A stretch of 64,000 nucleotides of DNA from Providencia alcalifaciens (GTDB lineage Bacteria > Pseudomonadota > Gammaproteobacteria > Enterobacterales > Enterobacteriaceae), in NCBI RefSeq assembly GCF_915403165.1, contig NZ_OU659204.1, positions 1,674,001 to 1,738,000 on the forward strand, read 5' to 3'. The translations under genes were made by a program, and so were the position numbers. The notes beneath the pieces are model-generated. The model was not told the origin of the DNA. It did no database searches and saw only the letters and a program-made list of their open reading frames with translations. Positions 30,008 through 40,723 of the stretch are shown piece after piece (positions within the stretch are counted from its first letter, which is position 1; each line of letters begins with the position of its first letter).

Positions 30008-30874
30008 ATGGCATCTATTTTTCACAATCTTAATTACTTAACTAAGCTAGATGCCATCTTAATGGCTCATAAACCGAATAGTAGTAAAGGATTAAAACGC
30101 TTTATTCTTGAATTTTGGTTTTTTGGTTTAATTAACGCTCGTTCTTGTCTGTTTGCTGGTTTTTTCTTTTTGGCTTTATTCCTAGTGCCAGCAAAAGGGA
30201 TTTTAGGTATTCCTCGTTATGATGTTTTGTTGATTTTCGCAGTCTCTTTTCAAGCGCTTTTGGTATGGTCAAAGTTAGAAACGTGGGATGAGCTAAAAGC
30301 CATTTGTGTATTCCATTTAGTGGGTTTTATGATGGAATTATTCAAAACCTCAGCGACAATTGGTTCATGGCAATATCCTGATGAGGCGTATACCAAACTT
30401 TGGGGAGTTCCACTTTTCACGGGGTTTATGTATGCGGCAGTTGGCAGCTATATCATTCAATCATGGCGTTTTTTTAATGTCAGAATTGAACATTATCCGC
30501 CTTATTGGATGGCGACATTAGTGGCTTTAGCCATTTATATTAACTTTTTTAGCCATCACTATATTGATGATTATCGTTGGTACTTAACGGCGTTTATATT
30601 TGGTTTGTATGCCCGCAGTGTGGTGTTTTACACCCCGTTAGATAAAGAACGTAAAATGCCGCTATTGCTTGCATTTATGCTGATAGGATTCTTCATTTGG
30701 CTGGCGGAAAACTTCGGAACGTTCTTTGGTGTTTGGCAATATCCAAATCAAATCGGAGCATGGTCGATGGTACATGCGGGGAAGTGGGGGGCATGGTCGT
30801 TACTGGTGATCGTGACTTTCACGATTGTGGTGCATCTCAAACACATAAAAAGTTGTGTATCCATAGCGCGCTAG
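30008..30874 (+). CDS. DUF817 family integral membrane protein
   Basis: 288 residues, with eight or so hydrophobic segments and short loops. I recognise DUF817 from the aromatic-rich motifs: FWFFGLINARSCLFAG, MELFKTSATIGSWQYP, FTGFMYAAVGSYIIQSWR and NFGTFFGVWQYPNQ. The function of the family is unknown. It stands alone between gst and sapF, with its own terminator. It is not present here in E. coli. Confidence 0.8.
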   Translation: MASIFHNLNYLTKLDAILMAHKPNSSKGLKRFILEFWFFGLINARSCLFAGFFFLALFLVPAKGILGIPRYDVLLIFAVSFQALLVWSKLETWDELKAICVFHLVGFMMELFKTSATIGSWQYPDEAYTKLWGVPLFTGFMYAAVGSYIIQSWRFFNVRIEHYPPYWMATLVALAIYINFFSHHYIDDYRWYLTAFIFGLYARSVVFYTPLDKERKMPLLLAFMLIGFFIWLAENFGTFFGVWQYPNQIGAWSMVHAGKWGAWSLLVIVTFTIVVHLKHIKSCVSIAR

Positions 30875-30890
30875 CAACGAACTTTTTGTT

Positions 30891-30918
30891 AAAGACGGAG
30901 GCTATTTCCCCCGTCTTT
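30891..30918. terminator. Hairpin between convergent DUF817 gene and sapF
   Basis: An 8-bp stem AAAGACGG / CCGTCTTT with a GC-rich base, between the two stop codons. Confidence 0.65.
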
Positions 30919-30924
30919 AGGTCA

Positions 30925-31728
30925 TTACAAATCTTGTCGCCACGCATCAATGGACAATGGCTCTCCAAAGTGGCTTTCAATCAGACGACGCGTTACGTCA
31001 TGAAGTGGAGCTGCTAAAACTTCCGCTGTATTTCCTCGCTCAACCACTTCGCCTTTATCCATCACGAGCATTTTGTCACTAATATGCTTCATCATGCCTA
31101 AATGCTGGGTGACGTAAATATAAGCGATATCGTGTTTAGCTTGTAAGTCGAGCATTAAGTTGATTATCTGCGAGCGCATCGACATATCAAGCGAGGCAAG
31201 TGCCTCATCAGCCACGATAATTTCTGGTTGCAGAATTAACGCACGGGCGAGGGCGATCCGCTGTTTTTGACCCGAAGCTAGCATGTGCGGGTAATATTCT
31301 GCGTGATCGGCCAGTAATCCTACTTGGCGTAATGTCTGGATAATGCGTCTTTCCCGCTCAATACCTGTAAGGCTGGTATTCAGTTTTAAGGGTAATTCAA
31401 GGGTTTGGCCAATACGCTGGCGCGGGTTTAAGGAAGTACTTGGATCCTGAAATATCATGCGAATACGTTGGCTTCGGTAGCTATAATCGCCAAAACTTAA
31501 CCGTTGACCACGGATCAAAATCTCTCCGCCAGAAGGTTCAGTCACCCCAGACAACATACGAGCAAGCGTGGATTTTCCTGAGCCGTTAGCGCCGATGATG
31601 GCTAAAGTTTGTCCCGCTTGTAGGTTGAAACTCAACGGTTTGACGGCTTGTAATTCATGACGACGAAATAACCCTTCACGAAAACGGAACGTTTTTGTCA
31701 GGTTACGTACCTCAAGTAACGTTTCCAT
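30925..31728 (-). CDS. sapF: SapF, ABC transporter ATPase
   Basis: 267 residues. Walker A GANGSGKST (about 46-54), signature LASGQKQRIALARAL and Walker B EIIVADEALASLD. Last gene of sapABCDF; its start overlaps the sapD stop by one base. Sap was described as antimicrobial-peptide uptake/resistance in Salmonella and as a putrescine exporter (SapBCDF) in E. coli. Confidence 0.95.
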   Translation of the reverse strand: METLLEVRNLTKTFRFREGLFRRHELQAVKPLSFNLQAGQTLAIIGANGSGKSTLARMLSGVTEPSGGEILIRGQRLSFGDYSYRSQRIRMIFQDPSTSLNPRQRIGQTLELPLKLNTSLTGIERERRIIQTLRQVGLLADHAEYYPHMLASGQKQRIALARALILQPEIIVADEALASLDMSMRSQIINLMLDLQAKHDIAYIYVTQHLGMMKHISDKMLVMDKGEVVERGNTAEVLAAPLHDVTRRLIESHFGEPLSIDAWRQDL

Positions 31729-32723
31729 TAGGGTTGTTCCTCAGTATTCAGTGGATAATGACAAGCAACTAGGTGCCCTTTAATGCTGCGCAGTGGTGGT
31801 GCATCGATACAGGTTCGTTGCGCGTAAGGGCAACGGGGCCCCAGACGACAGCCAATCGGCAAGTGCTCTAATGAAGGGATAGCACCAGGAAGCGTATTTA
31901 AACGACCTTTATGAGGAATTGGGCTTTCAAAATCAGGAATAGAGCGAATCAATGCCTGAGTATAAGGGTGGCGAGGTCGCTGTAAAATATCATTTGGAGT
32001 GGCACTCTCTACGGTCTGACCACAATACAAGACATTAATTCGATCAACCAATTTGGACATCATTTCCATGTCGTGGCTGATCAGCAAAATTCCCATGTTA
32101 TTGTTTTGGTTTAATTTATCCAATAAACGGAAAATTTGTGCTTGTGTAGTGGATTCCATCGCGTTGGTGGGCTCATCTGCAATCAATAAGCGAGGCTGGT
32201 TGGCAATCGCAATGGCGATCATCACTTTTTGGCATTCACCATCCGTCAGCTCATACGGATAACTGTGCATGATGTCTTTGTGATCTTTGATACCCACACG
32301 GTGCAATAATTCAATTGCTCGGCGTTTACGCCAGTTGAAGCGTTGCCACCAACGCCCCTTGTATGTCCAGCCGGGGATTGATTGAATCAGCTGTTTTCCG
32401 ATATCGGCCGCAGGGTCAAGACAGGATTGCGGCTCTTGGAAAATCATCGAAATATTATGGCCAATTAGGCGGCGACGCTTACGTGGGCTGAGCTTTAATA
32501 GGTCAATATCTTGGAAGCGAAAACGGTCAGCAGTGACGCGGATATTATCTTTGGTGATCCCACAAATGGCTTTAGCAATTAAGCTCTTACCGGAACCCGA
32601 TTCACCTACTAAGCCACGAACCTCACCTTCAGATAAGGTCATGGAGACACGGTCAACGGCTTTGACAGGGCCGTTAGCTGTCATAAATTCAATGGTTAAA
32701 TTACGAATATCAAGTAATGGCAT
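31728..32723 (-). CDS. sapD: SapD, ABC transporter ATPase
   Basis: 331 residues. It pairs with SapF as the second ATPase. Walker A is GESGSGKSL (about 40-48), Walker [13 protein letters not shown], and the C-terminal oligopeptide/dipeptide extension contains the [15 protein letters not shown] cysteine motif of oligopeptide ATPases. The ABC signature reads [10 protein letters not shown] rather than LSGGQ, as in E. coli SapD. SapD has also been linked to Trk potassium uptake. Confidence 0.95.
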   Translation of the reverse strand: MPLLDIRNLTIEFMTANGPVKAVDRVSMTLSEGEVRGLVGESGSGKSLIAKAICGITKDNIRVTADRFRFQDIDLLKLSPRKRRRLIGHNISMIFQEPQSCLDPAADIGKQLIQSIPGWTYKGRWWQRFNWRKRRAIELLHRVGIKDHKDIMHSYPYELTDGECQKVMIAIAIANQPRLLIADEPTNAMESTTQAQIFRLLDKLNQNNNMGILLISHDMEMMSKLVDRINVLYCGQTVESATPNDILQRPRHPYTQALIRSIPDFESPIPHKGRLNTLPGAIPSLEHLPIGCRLGPRCPYAQRTCIDAPPLRSIKGHLVACHYPLNTEEQP

Positions 32724-33613
32724 TATTCCACCCCCGAATTAATCGCTCGGTGCAGTCCATCACCCAGTAAGTTCACAAATAAGACACTCGACATAATCGC
32801 AACGCCGGGCAAAATGACTGTCCACGGTGCCACATAAATCAATTCTAACGTATCGCCTAGCATAGCGCCCCATTCAGATGATGGGAGTTGCGCCCCTAAA
32901 TCTAAAAAGCCTAATGCTGCAATATCCAAAATTGCAATGGAAAGGGCGCGGGTCAATTCAGTGACCAAAATAGGCGTGATGTTGGGCAGTACGGTGTACC
33001 ACAAAATAAAAATGTTTGAGGCACCATCTAAACGTGCGGCCACAATATACTCTTTATCCAACTCATCATGCACGGCAACGTAGATGGTACGTACCATGCG
33101 AGGGATCAGTGCGAGGCAAATTGCAAGCATCGCATTGGTTAAACTGGCTCCCATAAATGCCACCACGATAATCGCCAGTAATAGAGAAGGAATCGATAGT
33201 AAGGTATCCAGAACGTGGTTAAACACAGCGGATTTTAGTCCACGAGTCATGCCCGCAAGACAACCTAATACTAAACCGATTATCGTCGCAATCGCAGTGA
33301 CCAACAAGGCTGAGCCGAAAGTGGATTTAGTGCCAATCAAGAGACGGCTTAAAATATCACGTCCTAAATCATCAGTACCAAAAAAGAAAGCCACTTCACC
33401 ATAGTGTGACCATGATGGAGGCGTAATTTGGTAACCCAAAAATTGTTGGTCGATGGCATAAGGTGCTAAATAAGGGCCTGCAAAACAGAGGAAGATTAAA
33501 AAAATCACACCAAAAAAGCCGATCATTGCCAGTATGTCGGAGGAGAAAATATTCCACACCACCCGTGTCGGAGATGGCATTTTCTGTTCACGATAAAAAT
33601 TATCTGAGGACAT
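32723..33613 (-). CDS. sapC: SapC, ABC transporter permease
   Basis: A DppC-like inner-membrane permease of 296 residues with six membrane spans, an N-terminal cytoplasmic segment and the ABC EAA-like loop ([20 protein letters not shown]). It overlaps sapB by 14 bases and touches sapD by one base, indicating tight coupling. Confidence 0.94.
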   Translation of the reverse strand: MSSDNFYREQKMPSPTRVVWNIFSSDILAMIGFFGVIFLIFLCFAGPYLAPYAIDQQFLGYQITPPSWSHYGEVAFFFGTDDLGRDILSRLLIGTKSTFGSALLVTAIATIIGLVLGCLAGMTRGLKSAVFNHVLDTLLSIPSLLLAIIVVAFMGASLTNAMLAICLALIPRMVRTIYVAVHDELDKEYIVAARLDGASNIFILWYTVLPNITPILVTELTRALSIAILDIAALGFLDLGAQLPSSEWGAMLGDTLELIYVAPWTVILPGVAIMSSVLFVNLLGDGLHRAINSGVE

Positions 33614-34565
33614 ACCAATCCTTATGTTTTAACGGATCCATCATCGCGCCTAAAATATCGGATAACACGTTCACGGTGATCACCAATGCGCCAATTAACA
33701 TCACGCCTGCAGAAATTGCTGAGTAATCTCCTTGGCGTATTGCAGTGACCAACCAGCGACCTAATCCCGGCCAGTTAAACACTAATTCTGTCACCATGGT
33801 TAATGTTAGCATCGTGGAGAATTGTAGCCCCAATTTCGGGATGATTGGCGGTATTGCGTTATGAAAAATATGGCGGCGAATAATTTTAAAGCGAGAAAGC
33901 CCACGCGTGGCAGCGGCTTTAACATAGTTACTGCTAGCCACTTCATCCGTACTAATGCGAACTAAGCGAATGACTTCTGTGGTTGGTGCTAATGCGAGTG
34001 TGAGTACTGGCAGGATCATATGTTCTAATACATTGATGATCATATCTTTACGGTATGGCGAATCCGAAAGCCACGCATCCACAAGGGCAAAGCCTGTCAC
34101 TGGCTTCAGGTTATAAAGCAGGTCGATTCGCCCAGAAACGGGGAGCCATCCTAAGTGAAGCGAGAAAAATAGAGTTAGCACTAACGCTAAAACGAATACA
34201 GGCACAGAAAAGCCCAGAAGGGCAAACGTGCTGATCGCGATATCAACGGGTTTGTTTCGCCAGAATGAGGCAATCATCCCTAACGGGATCCCAACAAATA
34301 ACGCGAATAAAAAGGCGAGAATGCACAGTTCCATGGTGGCAGGGAATGTGTCTTTAAGTTGGTCCGTGATGGGCTCCCCGTTAATGCTAGAGACGCCGAA
34401 ATCGAAATGCAGCAAGCCATCAAAATAGAAAATATACGCATCAATGAGTGATGCGCCGCTAAGAGGCGCATTTGGCGTGAAGTAGCTTAAGCTGAAACTG
34501 ACCAGCGACAAAAAGAAGACCGTCACCAGCAATAGCAGAAATCGTCTCAGTGAGTAGATGATCAT
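33600..34565 (-). CDS. sapB: SapB, ABC transporter permease
   Basis: A DppB-like permease of 321 residues with six spans. The N-terminal [22 protein letters not shown] and the EAA loop [20 protein letters not shown] are characteristic. It overlaps sapA by four bases. Confidence 0.94.
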   Translation of the reverse strand: MIIYSLRRFLLLLVTVFFLSLVSFSLSYFTPNAPLSGASLIDAYIFYFDGLLHFDFGVSSINGEPITDQLKDTFPATMELCILAFLFALFVGIPLGMIASFWRNKPVDIAISTFALLGFSVPVFVLALVLTLFFSLHLGWLPVSGRIDLLYNLKPVTGFALVDAWLSDSPYRKDMIINVLEHMILPVLTLALAPTTEVIRLVRISTDEVASSNYVKAAATRGLSRFKIIRRHIFHNAIPPIIPKLGLQFSTMLTLTMVTELVFNWPGLGRWLVTAIRQGDYSAISAGVMLIGALVITVNVLSDILGAMMDPLKHKDWYVLR

Positions 34566-36247
34566 GGTTGCGGCTCCTGCTGCCGAGGCGGTGCTTTTTT
34601 CGGCTCCTGCATTTCGCGATAAACGCCAGCAAATGAGGTGTTGCCGAATGCGCTGATCACTAATCCTTTCATATCAAAACGATAAGCTTGTAAACGTAAT
34701 GAATAAGCTAATGGTAATATAGGTAGTTCTTCTGCGAGAATTTGTTGTGCTTGATGATAGTAATCAATACGGTCTGCCAGCTCTTGCGTCAGTAAGGCTT
34801 TATGCAAAACGTCATCAAATTTAGAATCACACCAATGGCTTAAGTTGGTTTGTGAGCCAATAGCAGCACAACTGAGCAGTGGGCGGAAGAAACTATCTGG
34901 GTCATTACTGTCCGTTGTCCAGCCCGCTAATGTCATATCGTGGGAGCGATCCATTAATTGATTTTCTTGGAAGCGGCCTTCAACTGAGCGGATACTCATG
35001 ACGATCCCCACTTGGGCGAGGTCAGCTTGGATTAATTCCGCCATTTTCAATGGGCTAGGATTATAAGATTGGGAAGCGACAGGAACCCATAATTCCAATT
35101 TTAACTTTTCTAATCCCATTTCTTGCAACATTTTTTTGGCAAGTTCAGGGTTGTAATCAGTTACTTTTGTCTGGTTATCAAACGCCCAAGATGCACGAGG
35201 TAGAATCGATGACGCCGTCTCAGCGGTACCATAATAAATGGACTGCATGAGTCGCTCATTATTAATTGCATAAGAAATGGCTTGGCGAACCTTGAGTTGG
35301 TCGAGAGGCGGCTTGCTGGTATTAAACGCAAGATACGCGATATTCATTCCCGAACGCATTGAAATACGTAGGCGAGGGTCATCACGTAGAACTTTTAACT
35401 GACTTGCGGCTGGGTAGGCGAGAACATCACACTCTCCGGTAAGCAGCTTAGAAATACGTCCTGTACCACCCGCACCCATATCCACCACTACTTCTTCCAT
35501 GCGTGGTTCACCTTTCCAATAATCTTTATTACGCAATAAACGGACAAACTGCCCAGCTTGGTAATCATCAAAAGAGAATGGACCGGTACCTACAGGACGC
35601 CAATCAATCATTTCTTGGCGATTGCTAGCAGAAAGCTCATCTGCATATTCTGCAGATAAAACGGGCGCGTAGTGGGTCGCCAAATGCCATAAGAATGAAG
35701 CATCAGGGGATTTTAATCTAAATTCCACCGTGTAGTTATTCAGTTTTGTAATACTTTCGACGCTGCTCGCAAATTGCAAGCTGTCAAAATAGGGGTAGCG
35801 CCCGCCATTAATGAAATGGTAAGGATTGCTGGTTTCAAACATGCGAGAAAAACTGAATACCACATCATCCGCATTCATATTGCGTGTTGGTGTAAACCAA
35901 GGTGTGGTTTGAAACTTAACATCCTTTCTCAGATGTAACCGATAGGTCGCACCATTATCTAAAACTTCCCAACGGGAAGCCAACTCTGGGATTAGGCGAT
36001 ACGTAAAGGGGTCAACATCCAGTAAGCGGTCATACAGTTGTGCGCCTAGGGGATCAATAATTAACCCGCTACTGGCGAGTTGTGGGTTAAATGTGGTGAC
36101 AATGCCATTGACGCAGTAAATAAAGCCATTTTGGCGAATATCCGCTGGGACATCATTGGCAATGGTGTCTTTGTAGCTTATGTCTGTTTGCTCTGCCAAT
36201 GCAGAAAGAGAAACAGTAAATAAAAACCAAAGAGTTAAAAGGCGCAT
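34562..36247 (-). CDS. sapA: SapA, periplasmic peptide-binding protein
   Basis: A family-5 solute-binding protein of 561 residues with a signal peptide ([18 protein letters not shown]) and the SBP_bac_5 fold. Motifs include [12 protein letters not shown] and [20 protein letters not shown]. First gene of sapABCDF on the minus strand. The C-terminal tail is proline-rich ([13 protein letters not shown]), a little longer than usual. Confidence 0.94.
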   Translation of the reverse strand: MRLLTLWFLFTVSLSALAEQTDISYKDTIANDVPADIRQNGFIYCVNGIVTTFNPQLASSGLIIDPLGAQLYDRLLDVDPFTYRLIPELASRWEVLDNGATYRLHLRKDVKFQTTPWFTPTRNMNADDVVFSFSRMFETSNPYHFINGGRYPYFDSLQFASSVESITKLNNYTVEFRLKSPDASFLWHLATHYAPVLSAEYADELSASNRQEMIDWRPVGTGPFSFDDYQAGQFVRLLRNKDYWKGEPRMEEVVVDMGAGGTGRISKLLTGECDVLAYPAASQLKVLRDDPRLRISMRSGMNIAYLAFNTSKPPLDQLKVRQAISYAINNERLMQSIYYGTAETASSILPRASWAFDNQTKVTDYNPELAKKMLQEMGLEKLKLELWVPVASQSYNPSPLKMAELIQADLAQVGIVMSIRSVEGRFQENQLMDRSHDMTLAGWTTDSNDPDSFFRPLLSCAAIGSQTNLSHWCDSKFDDVLHKALLTQELADRIDYYHQAQQILAEELPILPLAYSLRLQAYRFDMKGLVISAFGNTSFAGVYREMQEPKKAPPRQQEPQP

Positions 36248-36463
36248 AGAGCTAATATCGTTGACCTGAATTGCCTTATTGTAGCGTAAAAATAGGGTAA
36301 CAGGGTATAAGCAAAATTTGTGGTTGTATTTTGTTCATAGCGCTGAGGAAAGTGAAGGTTTTGAATTATAAATGAGAATCAAAAAGTTTCTATCTAATTG
36401 TAATAGTTAATATTATTTTTAATTTAATCTTAATGAGAAATAATCGCATTAAAATGCTTTACA

Positions 36464-36488
36464 AATGATACTAATAACTATTATCATT
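36464..36488 (+). promoter_or_regulatory. Fur box and promoter of the first RyhB-like sRNA
   Basis: The AT-rich dyad AATGATACTAATAACTATT then ATCATT fits the Fur consensus (GATAATGATAATCATTATC) and overlaps a promoter with -35 TTTACA (36458-36463) and -10 TTATCA or TATCAT (36481-36487). A transcript would start near 36493. Confidence 0.75.
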
Positions 36489-36492
36489 AACT

Positions 36493-36610
36493 CGGTCTCT
36501 TGAATGCTTAGCTTTAGCAGACAAGGCATGACATTGCTCACATTGCTTCCAGTGTTTTATTGCTTTCAGTGTTTTAGTTATATAGCCAGCTCGGGTGCTG
36601 GCTTTTTTTT
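36493..36610 (+). ncRNA. ryhB: RyhB-family iron-stress sRNA, copy 1
   Basis: The strongly conserved RyhB core GACATTGCTCACATTGC with TTCCAGT lies at 36530-36553 and is followed by an AGCCAGC / GCTGGCT terminator stem and eight T residues, very like the E. coli RyhB 3' end (GCCAGC...GCTGGCTTTT). A Fur box overlaps the promoter. Length is about 118 nt, longer than E. coli RyhB (~90 nt) through an insertion between core and terminator. RyhB acts with Hfq to block translation and promote decay of mRNAs for iron-using proteins. It lies between sapA and pspF. The 5' end is estimated. Confidence 0.92.
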
Positions 36611-36619
36611 GCGTAAAAA

Positions 36620-37636
36620 TCAGCTTTCCAAGTTAATTTGATGTTTCTTTATTAATCCTCGAAATTGGTCATAGCTCAACGATAGGCATTGGGCGGCTTT
36701 GCGTTGATTAAAATTAGCTTGGCGTAGCGCCTCTTCCACATACTGTTTTTCTGATTCCAATTGCCATTGGCGTAAGTCAAAGGGAAAAACAGGGGTCAAT
36801 TTAGGGTTTTCTGATGAGGCCGCTGGCATCTCATGAAGCTCTGCTAGCTTCTCACCAAAGGGATCTAAAATAATCGTATCCACCGGTAAGTCACTTTCGC
36901 TATGTCGATAAACTGAACGCTCGACGACATTTTTCAGTTCACGAATATTACCCGGCCAAGAATAGCGCATCAGTGTTTGCTGGGCTTTGTCAGAAAACCC
37001 GGTGAAATAAGCACGTTTTAGCTCGCGTACCATGCCAATGGCAAAGTGCTCAGCTAATAATAGGATGTCAGGAATACGTTCACGTAATGGCGGTATGCGG
37101 AGTACTTCAAAGGCAATCCTGTCGAGTAGGTCAGCGCGAAAAAGCCCTTGGCGAGCCAATTCAGGGAGATTGGCGTTAGTGGCACAGACCAAACGAACAT
37201 CCACTTTTAATGACTGACTTCCACCCACACGTTCTAATTCACCATACTCAATGACACGCAAAAGTTTTTCTTGCACAGACATCGGTGCAGTTGCTAGTTC
37301 ATCAAGGAACAACGTACCTTTATCTGCACGTTCAAAGCGACCTTGATGGCGCTTCTGAGCCCCTGTAAATGAGCCCGCTTCATGTCCAAATAATTCAGAA
37401 TCCAGCAAGTTCTCATTGAGTCCGCTGCAATTTAAGGAGATAAAAGGCTCTTGCCAGCGGGGAGATAGATAGTGAAGGCGATCCGCGATTAACTCTTTAC
37501 CTGTTCCTCGTTCACCAATAACAAGTACAGGTTTATTTAGCTTGGCAAGCTCGGAGGCACGTTCTAGGACATCGAGGAAATTACTCGATACACCAAGAAT
37601 AGTATTATTAGTCTCTTTCATGGTTTTTTTTACCAT
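36620..37636 (-). CDS. pspF: PspF, sigma-54 enhancer-binding activator of psp
   Basis: 338 residues: an AAA+ domain with no N-terminal receiver domain, and a C-terminal Fis-type HTH (NQRKAAQCLSLSYDQFRGLIK). Walker A is GERGTGKE, the sigma-54-contacting loop reads GSFTGAQ in place of GAFTGA, and the arginine-finger region is conserved. PspA inhibits PspF by direct binding. Two starts are possible (37636 or 37621); neither has a clear ribosome site. It is divergent from pspA. Confidence 0.93.
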   Translation of the reverse strand: MVKKTMKETNNTILGVSSNFLDVLERASELAKLNKPVLVIGERGTGKELIADRLHYLSPRWQEPFISLNCSGLNENLLDSELFGHEAGSFTGAQKRHQGRFERADKGTLFLDELATAPMSVQEKLLRVIEYGELERVGGSQSLKVDVRLVCATNANLPELARQGLFRADLLDRIAFEVLRIPPLRERIPDILLLAEHFAIGMVRELKRAYFTGFSDKAQQTLMRYSWPGNIRELKNVVERSVYRHSESDLPVDTIILDPFGEKLAELHEMPAASSENPKLTPVFPFDLRQWQLESEKQYVEEALRQANFNQRKAAQCLSLSYDQFRGLIKKHQINLES

Positions 37637-37742
37637 ATTTTGGTTAATTTCACCTGTTAGAAACTATAGTACAAATAGCCATTGATAGATATCGAAATAA
37701 TATTTTTGTTATTTATTAATTGGTTATATTTTTTTAATAAAG

Positions 37743-37759
37743 TTGGCACGCCAATTGCT
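37743..37759 (+). promoter_or_regulatory. Sigma-54 promoter of pspABC
   Basis: TTGGCACGCCAATTGCT matches the -24/-12 consensus (TGGCAC-N5-TTGC) perfectly. It lies about 150 bp before pspA; PspF binding sites and IHF are expected in the A/T-rich 90 bp upstream. Confidence 0.92.
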
Positions 37760-37906
37760 ATCTTAGAGTTGTAAAAGATTTTGATTGAAATAATTATCGG
37801 TTTAATAATTTCAATTTTATATTCATGGAGCATCACGTATTGGTTGGACGCCAACATCGGGTTGAGGCTCTACAGAAAGATAACATCCATCAAGAGGATA
37901 TAAATT

Positions 37907-38572
37907 ATGGGTATTTTTTCACGTTTTGCCGACATCATTAATGCCAACATTGCTTCACTGCTTGATAAAGCTGAAGATCCGCAGAAAATGATCCGCCTGA
38001 TGATTCAGGAAATGGAAGACATGTTAGTGGAAATCCGTTCCACCTCAGCACGTACCTTGGCTGAGAAAAAAAGTTTAGAGCGCCGCGTTGAAATGGGCGA
38101 AAAACAAATTGCAGAATGGCAAGAAAAAGCGGAACTGGCATTAATCAAAAATAAAGAAGATTTAGCTCGCGCTGCATTGATTGAAAAACAAAAAGTCAGT
38201 GCCATGGTCGATACGTTAAAACATGAACTGATTATTGTTGATGAAACGCTGACTCGCTTAAAAGGCGAAATCACGGAATTAGAAAATAAATTGCAAGAAA
38301 CGCGTGCAAAACAGCAATCAATGACCGTGCGTTTAGAAGCTGCACAATCAAGCCGTAATGTTCGTCGCCAGTTAGACAGTGGTAAACTGGATGAAGCAAT
38401 GGCGCGTTTTGAACAGTTCGAACGTCGCATTGACCATATGGAAGGCGAAGCGCAAAGTTACGGTATTGGTAAACAACGTTCTTTAGAACAGCAATTTGCT
38501 GAGTTAAAAGCGGATGATGAAATTAGTGCACAGTTAGCCGCGCTTAAAGCTAAAATCAATAAAGACGAATAA
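37907..38572 (+). CDS. pspA: Phage shock protein A
   Basis: An ESCRT-III-like peripheral membrane protein of 221 residues (E. coli 222) that is almost entirely coiled coil. It starts [25 protein letters not shown] with the amphipathic helix that contacts stressed membranes. It restrains PspF when unstressed and oligomerises on damaged inner membrane. Gene order pspA-pspB-pspC after a sigma-54 promoter. Confidence 0.97.
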   Translation: MGIFSRFADIINANIASLLDKAEDPQKMIRLMIQEMEDMLVEIRSTSARTLAEKKSLERRVEMGEKQIAEWQEKAELALIKNKEDLARAALIEKQKVSAMVDTLKHELIIVDETLTRLKGEITELENKLQETRAKQQSMTVRLEAAQSSRNVRRQLDSGKLDEAMARFEQFERRIDHMEGEAQSYGIGKQRSLEQQFAELKADDEISAQLAALKAKINKDE

Positions 38573-38646
38573 TATTCAATAGGCAAGGCGCAGTGATTTC
38601 ATTGCGCCAGTGCGCTAGGCTAAATAACCATAAATAAGGAAATGTG

Positions 38647-38877
38647 ATGGGCTACGTTTTACTGTCTCTCGTATTAATCATTTTTATCATTTTTGTTCTG
38701 CCGATTTGGTTGTGGCTCCATTATGGTAAGAAAAACAATGGGCAGGGAAGTCAGCTTACTGAAAATGAAGTACAACGTTTGATGCAATTGGCAGAGCAGT
38801 CATCGCGTATGCAGCAACGTATCAAAACGCTGGAAGATATTTTAGATGCCGAGCACCCAAATTGGAGGCAAAAATAA
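38647..38877 (+). CDS. pspB: Phage shock protein B
   Basis: 76 residues: one N-terminal membrane span with the hallmark FVLPIWLWLHY, then a cytoplasmic coiled coil ending AEHPNWRQK. PspB with PspC senses membrane stress and recruits PspA. The ATG at 38647 is chosen over the GTG at 38644; AAGGA lies seven bases upstream. The stop overlaps the pspC start. Confidence 0.94.
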   Translation: MGYVLLSLVLIIFIIFVLPIWLWLHYGKKNNGQGSQLTENEVQRLMQLAEQSSRMQQRIKTLEDILDAEHPNWRQK

Positions 38878-39233
38878 TGACTAATTTTCGCAACCGCAAG
38901 TTATATCGCTTAACGGATAAACGTGTTTTTGGTGGAGTTTGTTCTGGTCTCGCTGAATATTTAGAGCTACCGGTTGCTTTGGTCAGAGCATTGACTGTAC
39001 TTGCCCTGTTTATGAGTTTTGGATTGACCTTGATTGTCTATGTGGTGATGTGTTTCTTTGTGGAAGCTGCGCCAAGCGGTTATCGAAGCGAGCAGGATAT
39101 CGGACCAAAAGTGACAACACTATTAAACCAAATTGATGCTCAGCTACAAGCTGGGGAAATGAAGCTGCGCCAAATGGAGCGCTATGTCACCTCGGACACT
39201 TATACCGTTAACAGCAAGTTTCGTCATCTATAA
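38877..39233 (+). CDS. pspC: Phage shock protein C
   Basis: 118 residues from the ATG at 38877, sharing one base with the pspB stop and preceded by GGAGGC. A PspC domain (KRVFGGVCSGLAEYLELPVALVRAL) is followed by a hydrophobic span (about 45-65) and a cytoplasmic tail ending MERYVTSDTYTVNSKFRHL, as in E. coli. No pspD or pspE follows; a terminator does. Confidence 0.94.
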   Translation: MTNFRNRKLYRLTDKRVFGGVCSGLAEYLELPVALVRALTVLALFMSFGLTLIVYVVMCFFVEAAPSGYRSEQDIGPKVTTLLNQIDAQLQAGEMKLRQMERYVTSDTYTVNSKFRHL

Positions 39234-39259
39234 CAACTGATTTGCACCATCACATAAAT

Positions 39260-39290
39260 GGGAATAGAGTTTAATAACTGTATTCCCTTT
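39260..39290 (+). terminator. pspABC terminator
   Basis: A 7-bp stem GGGAATA / TATTCCC followed by a T-rich tract, 27 bp after pspC. Confidence 0.65.
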
Positions 39291-39325
39291 ATATTTTTAT
39301 TGGGAGCGCGAGAACTAGGAGCACT

Positions 39326-40723
39326 ATGAAACGGCTACAAAATGAATTAACCGACTTAATGAACCGTAGCGTTGACCGCCATGTAAGGCTTGCTGTCACT
39401 GGATTAAGCCGCAGTGGCAAAACCGCATTCATCACTTCTCTCGTTAACCAACTTCTTAATTCCACCACGGGGGCGCGTCTACCGCTATTTTCGGCAGCAA
39501 GAGACAAACGAATTTTAGGGGTAAAACGCATTCCACAGCGCGATATGTCAATCCCACGTTTTGCTTATGATGAGGGAATTGCATCGCTTTATGGCGACCC
39601 GCCTCAATGGCCGACTCCTACCCGTGGTGTGAGCGAAATTCGCTTAAAAATTCATTACCGTTCGAATGACTCGTTTGTTCGACATTTTGTCGATAACTCC
39701 TCCCTGTACTTAGAAATTGTCGATTATCCGGGGGAATGGCTACTGGATTTGCCGATGCTAGATCTGAACTATTTAACATGGTCTGGCCAAATGAAAGTGC
39801 TACTTAAAGGTAAGCGTGGGGAGCTAGCTAATGAATGGCTACAGCTTTGCCAGAAATGTGACCCATTAGCCCCCGTTGATGAAAATTTATTGGCTGAAAT
39901 TTCCAATGCATACACTACGTATCTGCTTGAATGTAAGCAACAAGGGCAGCATTTTATTCAGCCTGGTCGATTTGTTTTACCTGGAGAGTTAGCGGGAGCG
40001 CCAGCATTACAATTTTTTCCATGGCCAGATATCGAAAAGTATGGTGAAAAAAAGTTGGCGCAAGCGGATAAAAACACCAATATCGGCGCATTACAGCATC
40101 GCTATCAATACTACTGTAACCATGTAGTGAAAGGGTTTTATAAGGATCATTTCCAACGTTTTGACCGACAAATTGTGCTAGTGGACTGTTTGCAGCCTTT
40201 AAATAGCGGCGCAGATGCCTTTAATGATATGCGAATGGCGCTCACTCAGTTAATGCGTAGCTTTCATTATGGAAAACGCACATTGCTTAGACGCATGTTT
40301 TCTCCATGCGTTGATAAGCTACTCTTTGCCGCCAGTAAATCGGATCACGTAACGCCAGACCAACATGCAAATTTGGTCTCGTTATTGCAGCAATTAGTCC
40401 AAGATGCTTGGCAAAATGCAGCATTTGAAGGGATCAGCATGGACTGTGTGGGACTCGCTTCTATTCAAGCGACCGAAAGCGGCATAGTGGACTATAAGGG
40501 TGAAAAATTACCAGCTTTAAAAGGTGAGCGACTCAGCGATGGGCAACCTTTAACGTTCTACCCAGGTGATGTCCCAAGACGCTTGCCTAATGAACAGTTT
40601 TGGCAACAGCAAGGCTTTCAATTTGAAAATTTCCGCCCTCGGCCAACGCCGTTAGATCAACCGCTGCCACATATTCGCATGGACAGTGCTCTGGAATTTT
40701 TGTTAGGAGATAAACTGAAATGA
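39326..40723 (+). CDS. ycjX: YcjX, P-loop NTPase of the Psp regulon
   Basis: 465 residues, as in E. coli. DUF463 GTP-binding fold: Walker [11 protein letters not shown] (about 27-36) and Walker B-like [14 protein letters not shown]. The protein is a stress-induced membrane-associated GTPase-like factor, often regulated with psp. The ATGA overlap with ycjF shows translational coupling. Confidence 0.93.
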   Translation: MKRLQNELTDLMNRSVDRHVRLAVTGLSRSGKTAFITSLVNQLLNSTTGARLPLFSAARDKRILGVKRIPQRDMSIPRFAYDEGIASLYGDPPQWPTPTRGVSEIRLKIHYRSNDSFVRHFVDNSSLYLEIVDYPGEWLLDLPMLDLNYLTWSGQMKVLLKGKRGELANEWLQLCQKCDPLAPVDENLLAEISNAYTTYLLECKQQGQHFIQPGRFVLPGELAGAPALQFFPWPDIEKYGEKKLAQADKNTNIGALQHRYQYYCNHVVKGFYKDHFQRFDRQIVLVDCLQPLNSGADAFNDMRMALTQLMRSFHYGKRTLLRRMFSPCVDKLLFAASKSDHVTPDQHANLVSLLQQLVQDAWQNAAFEGISMDCVGLASIQATESGIVDYKGEKLPALKGERLSDGQPLTFYPGDVPRRLPNEQFWQQQGFQFENFRPRPTPLDQPLPHIRMDSALEFLLGDKLK

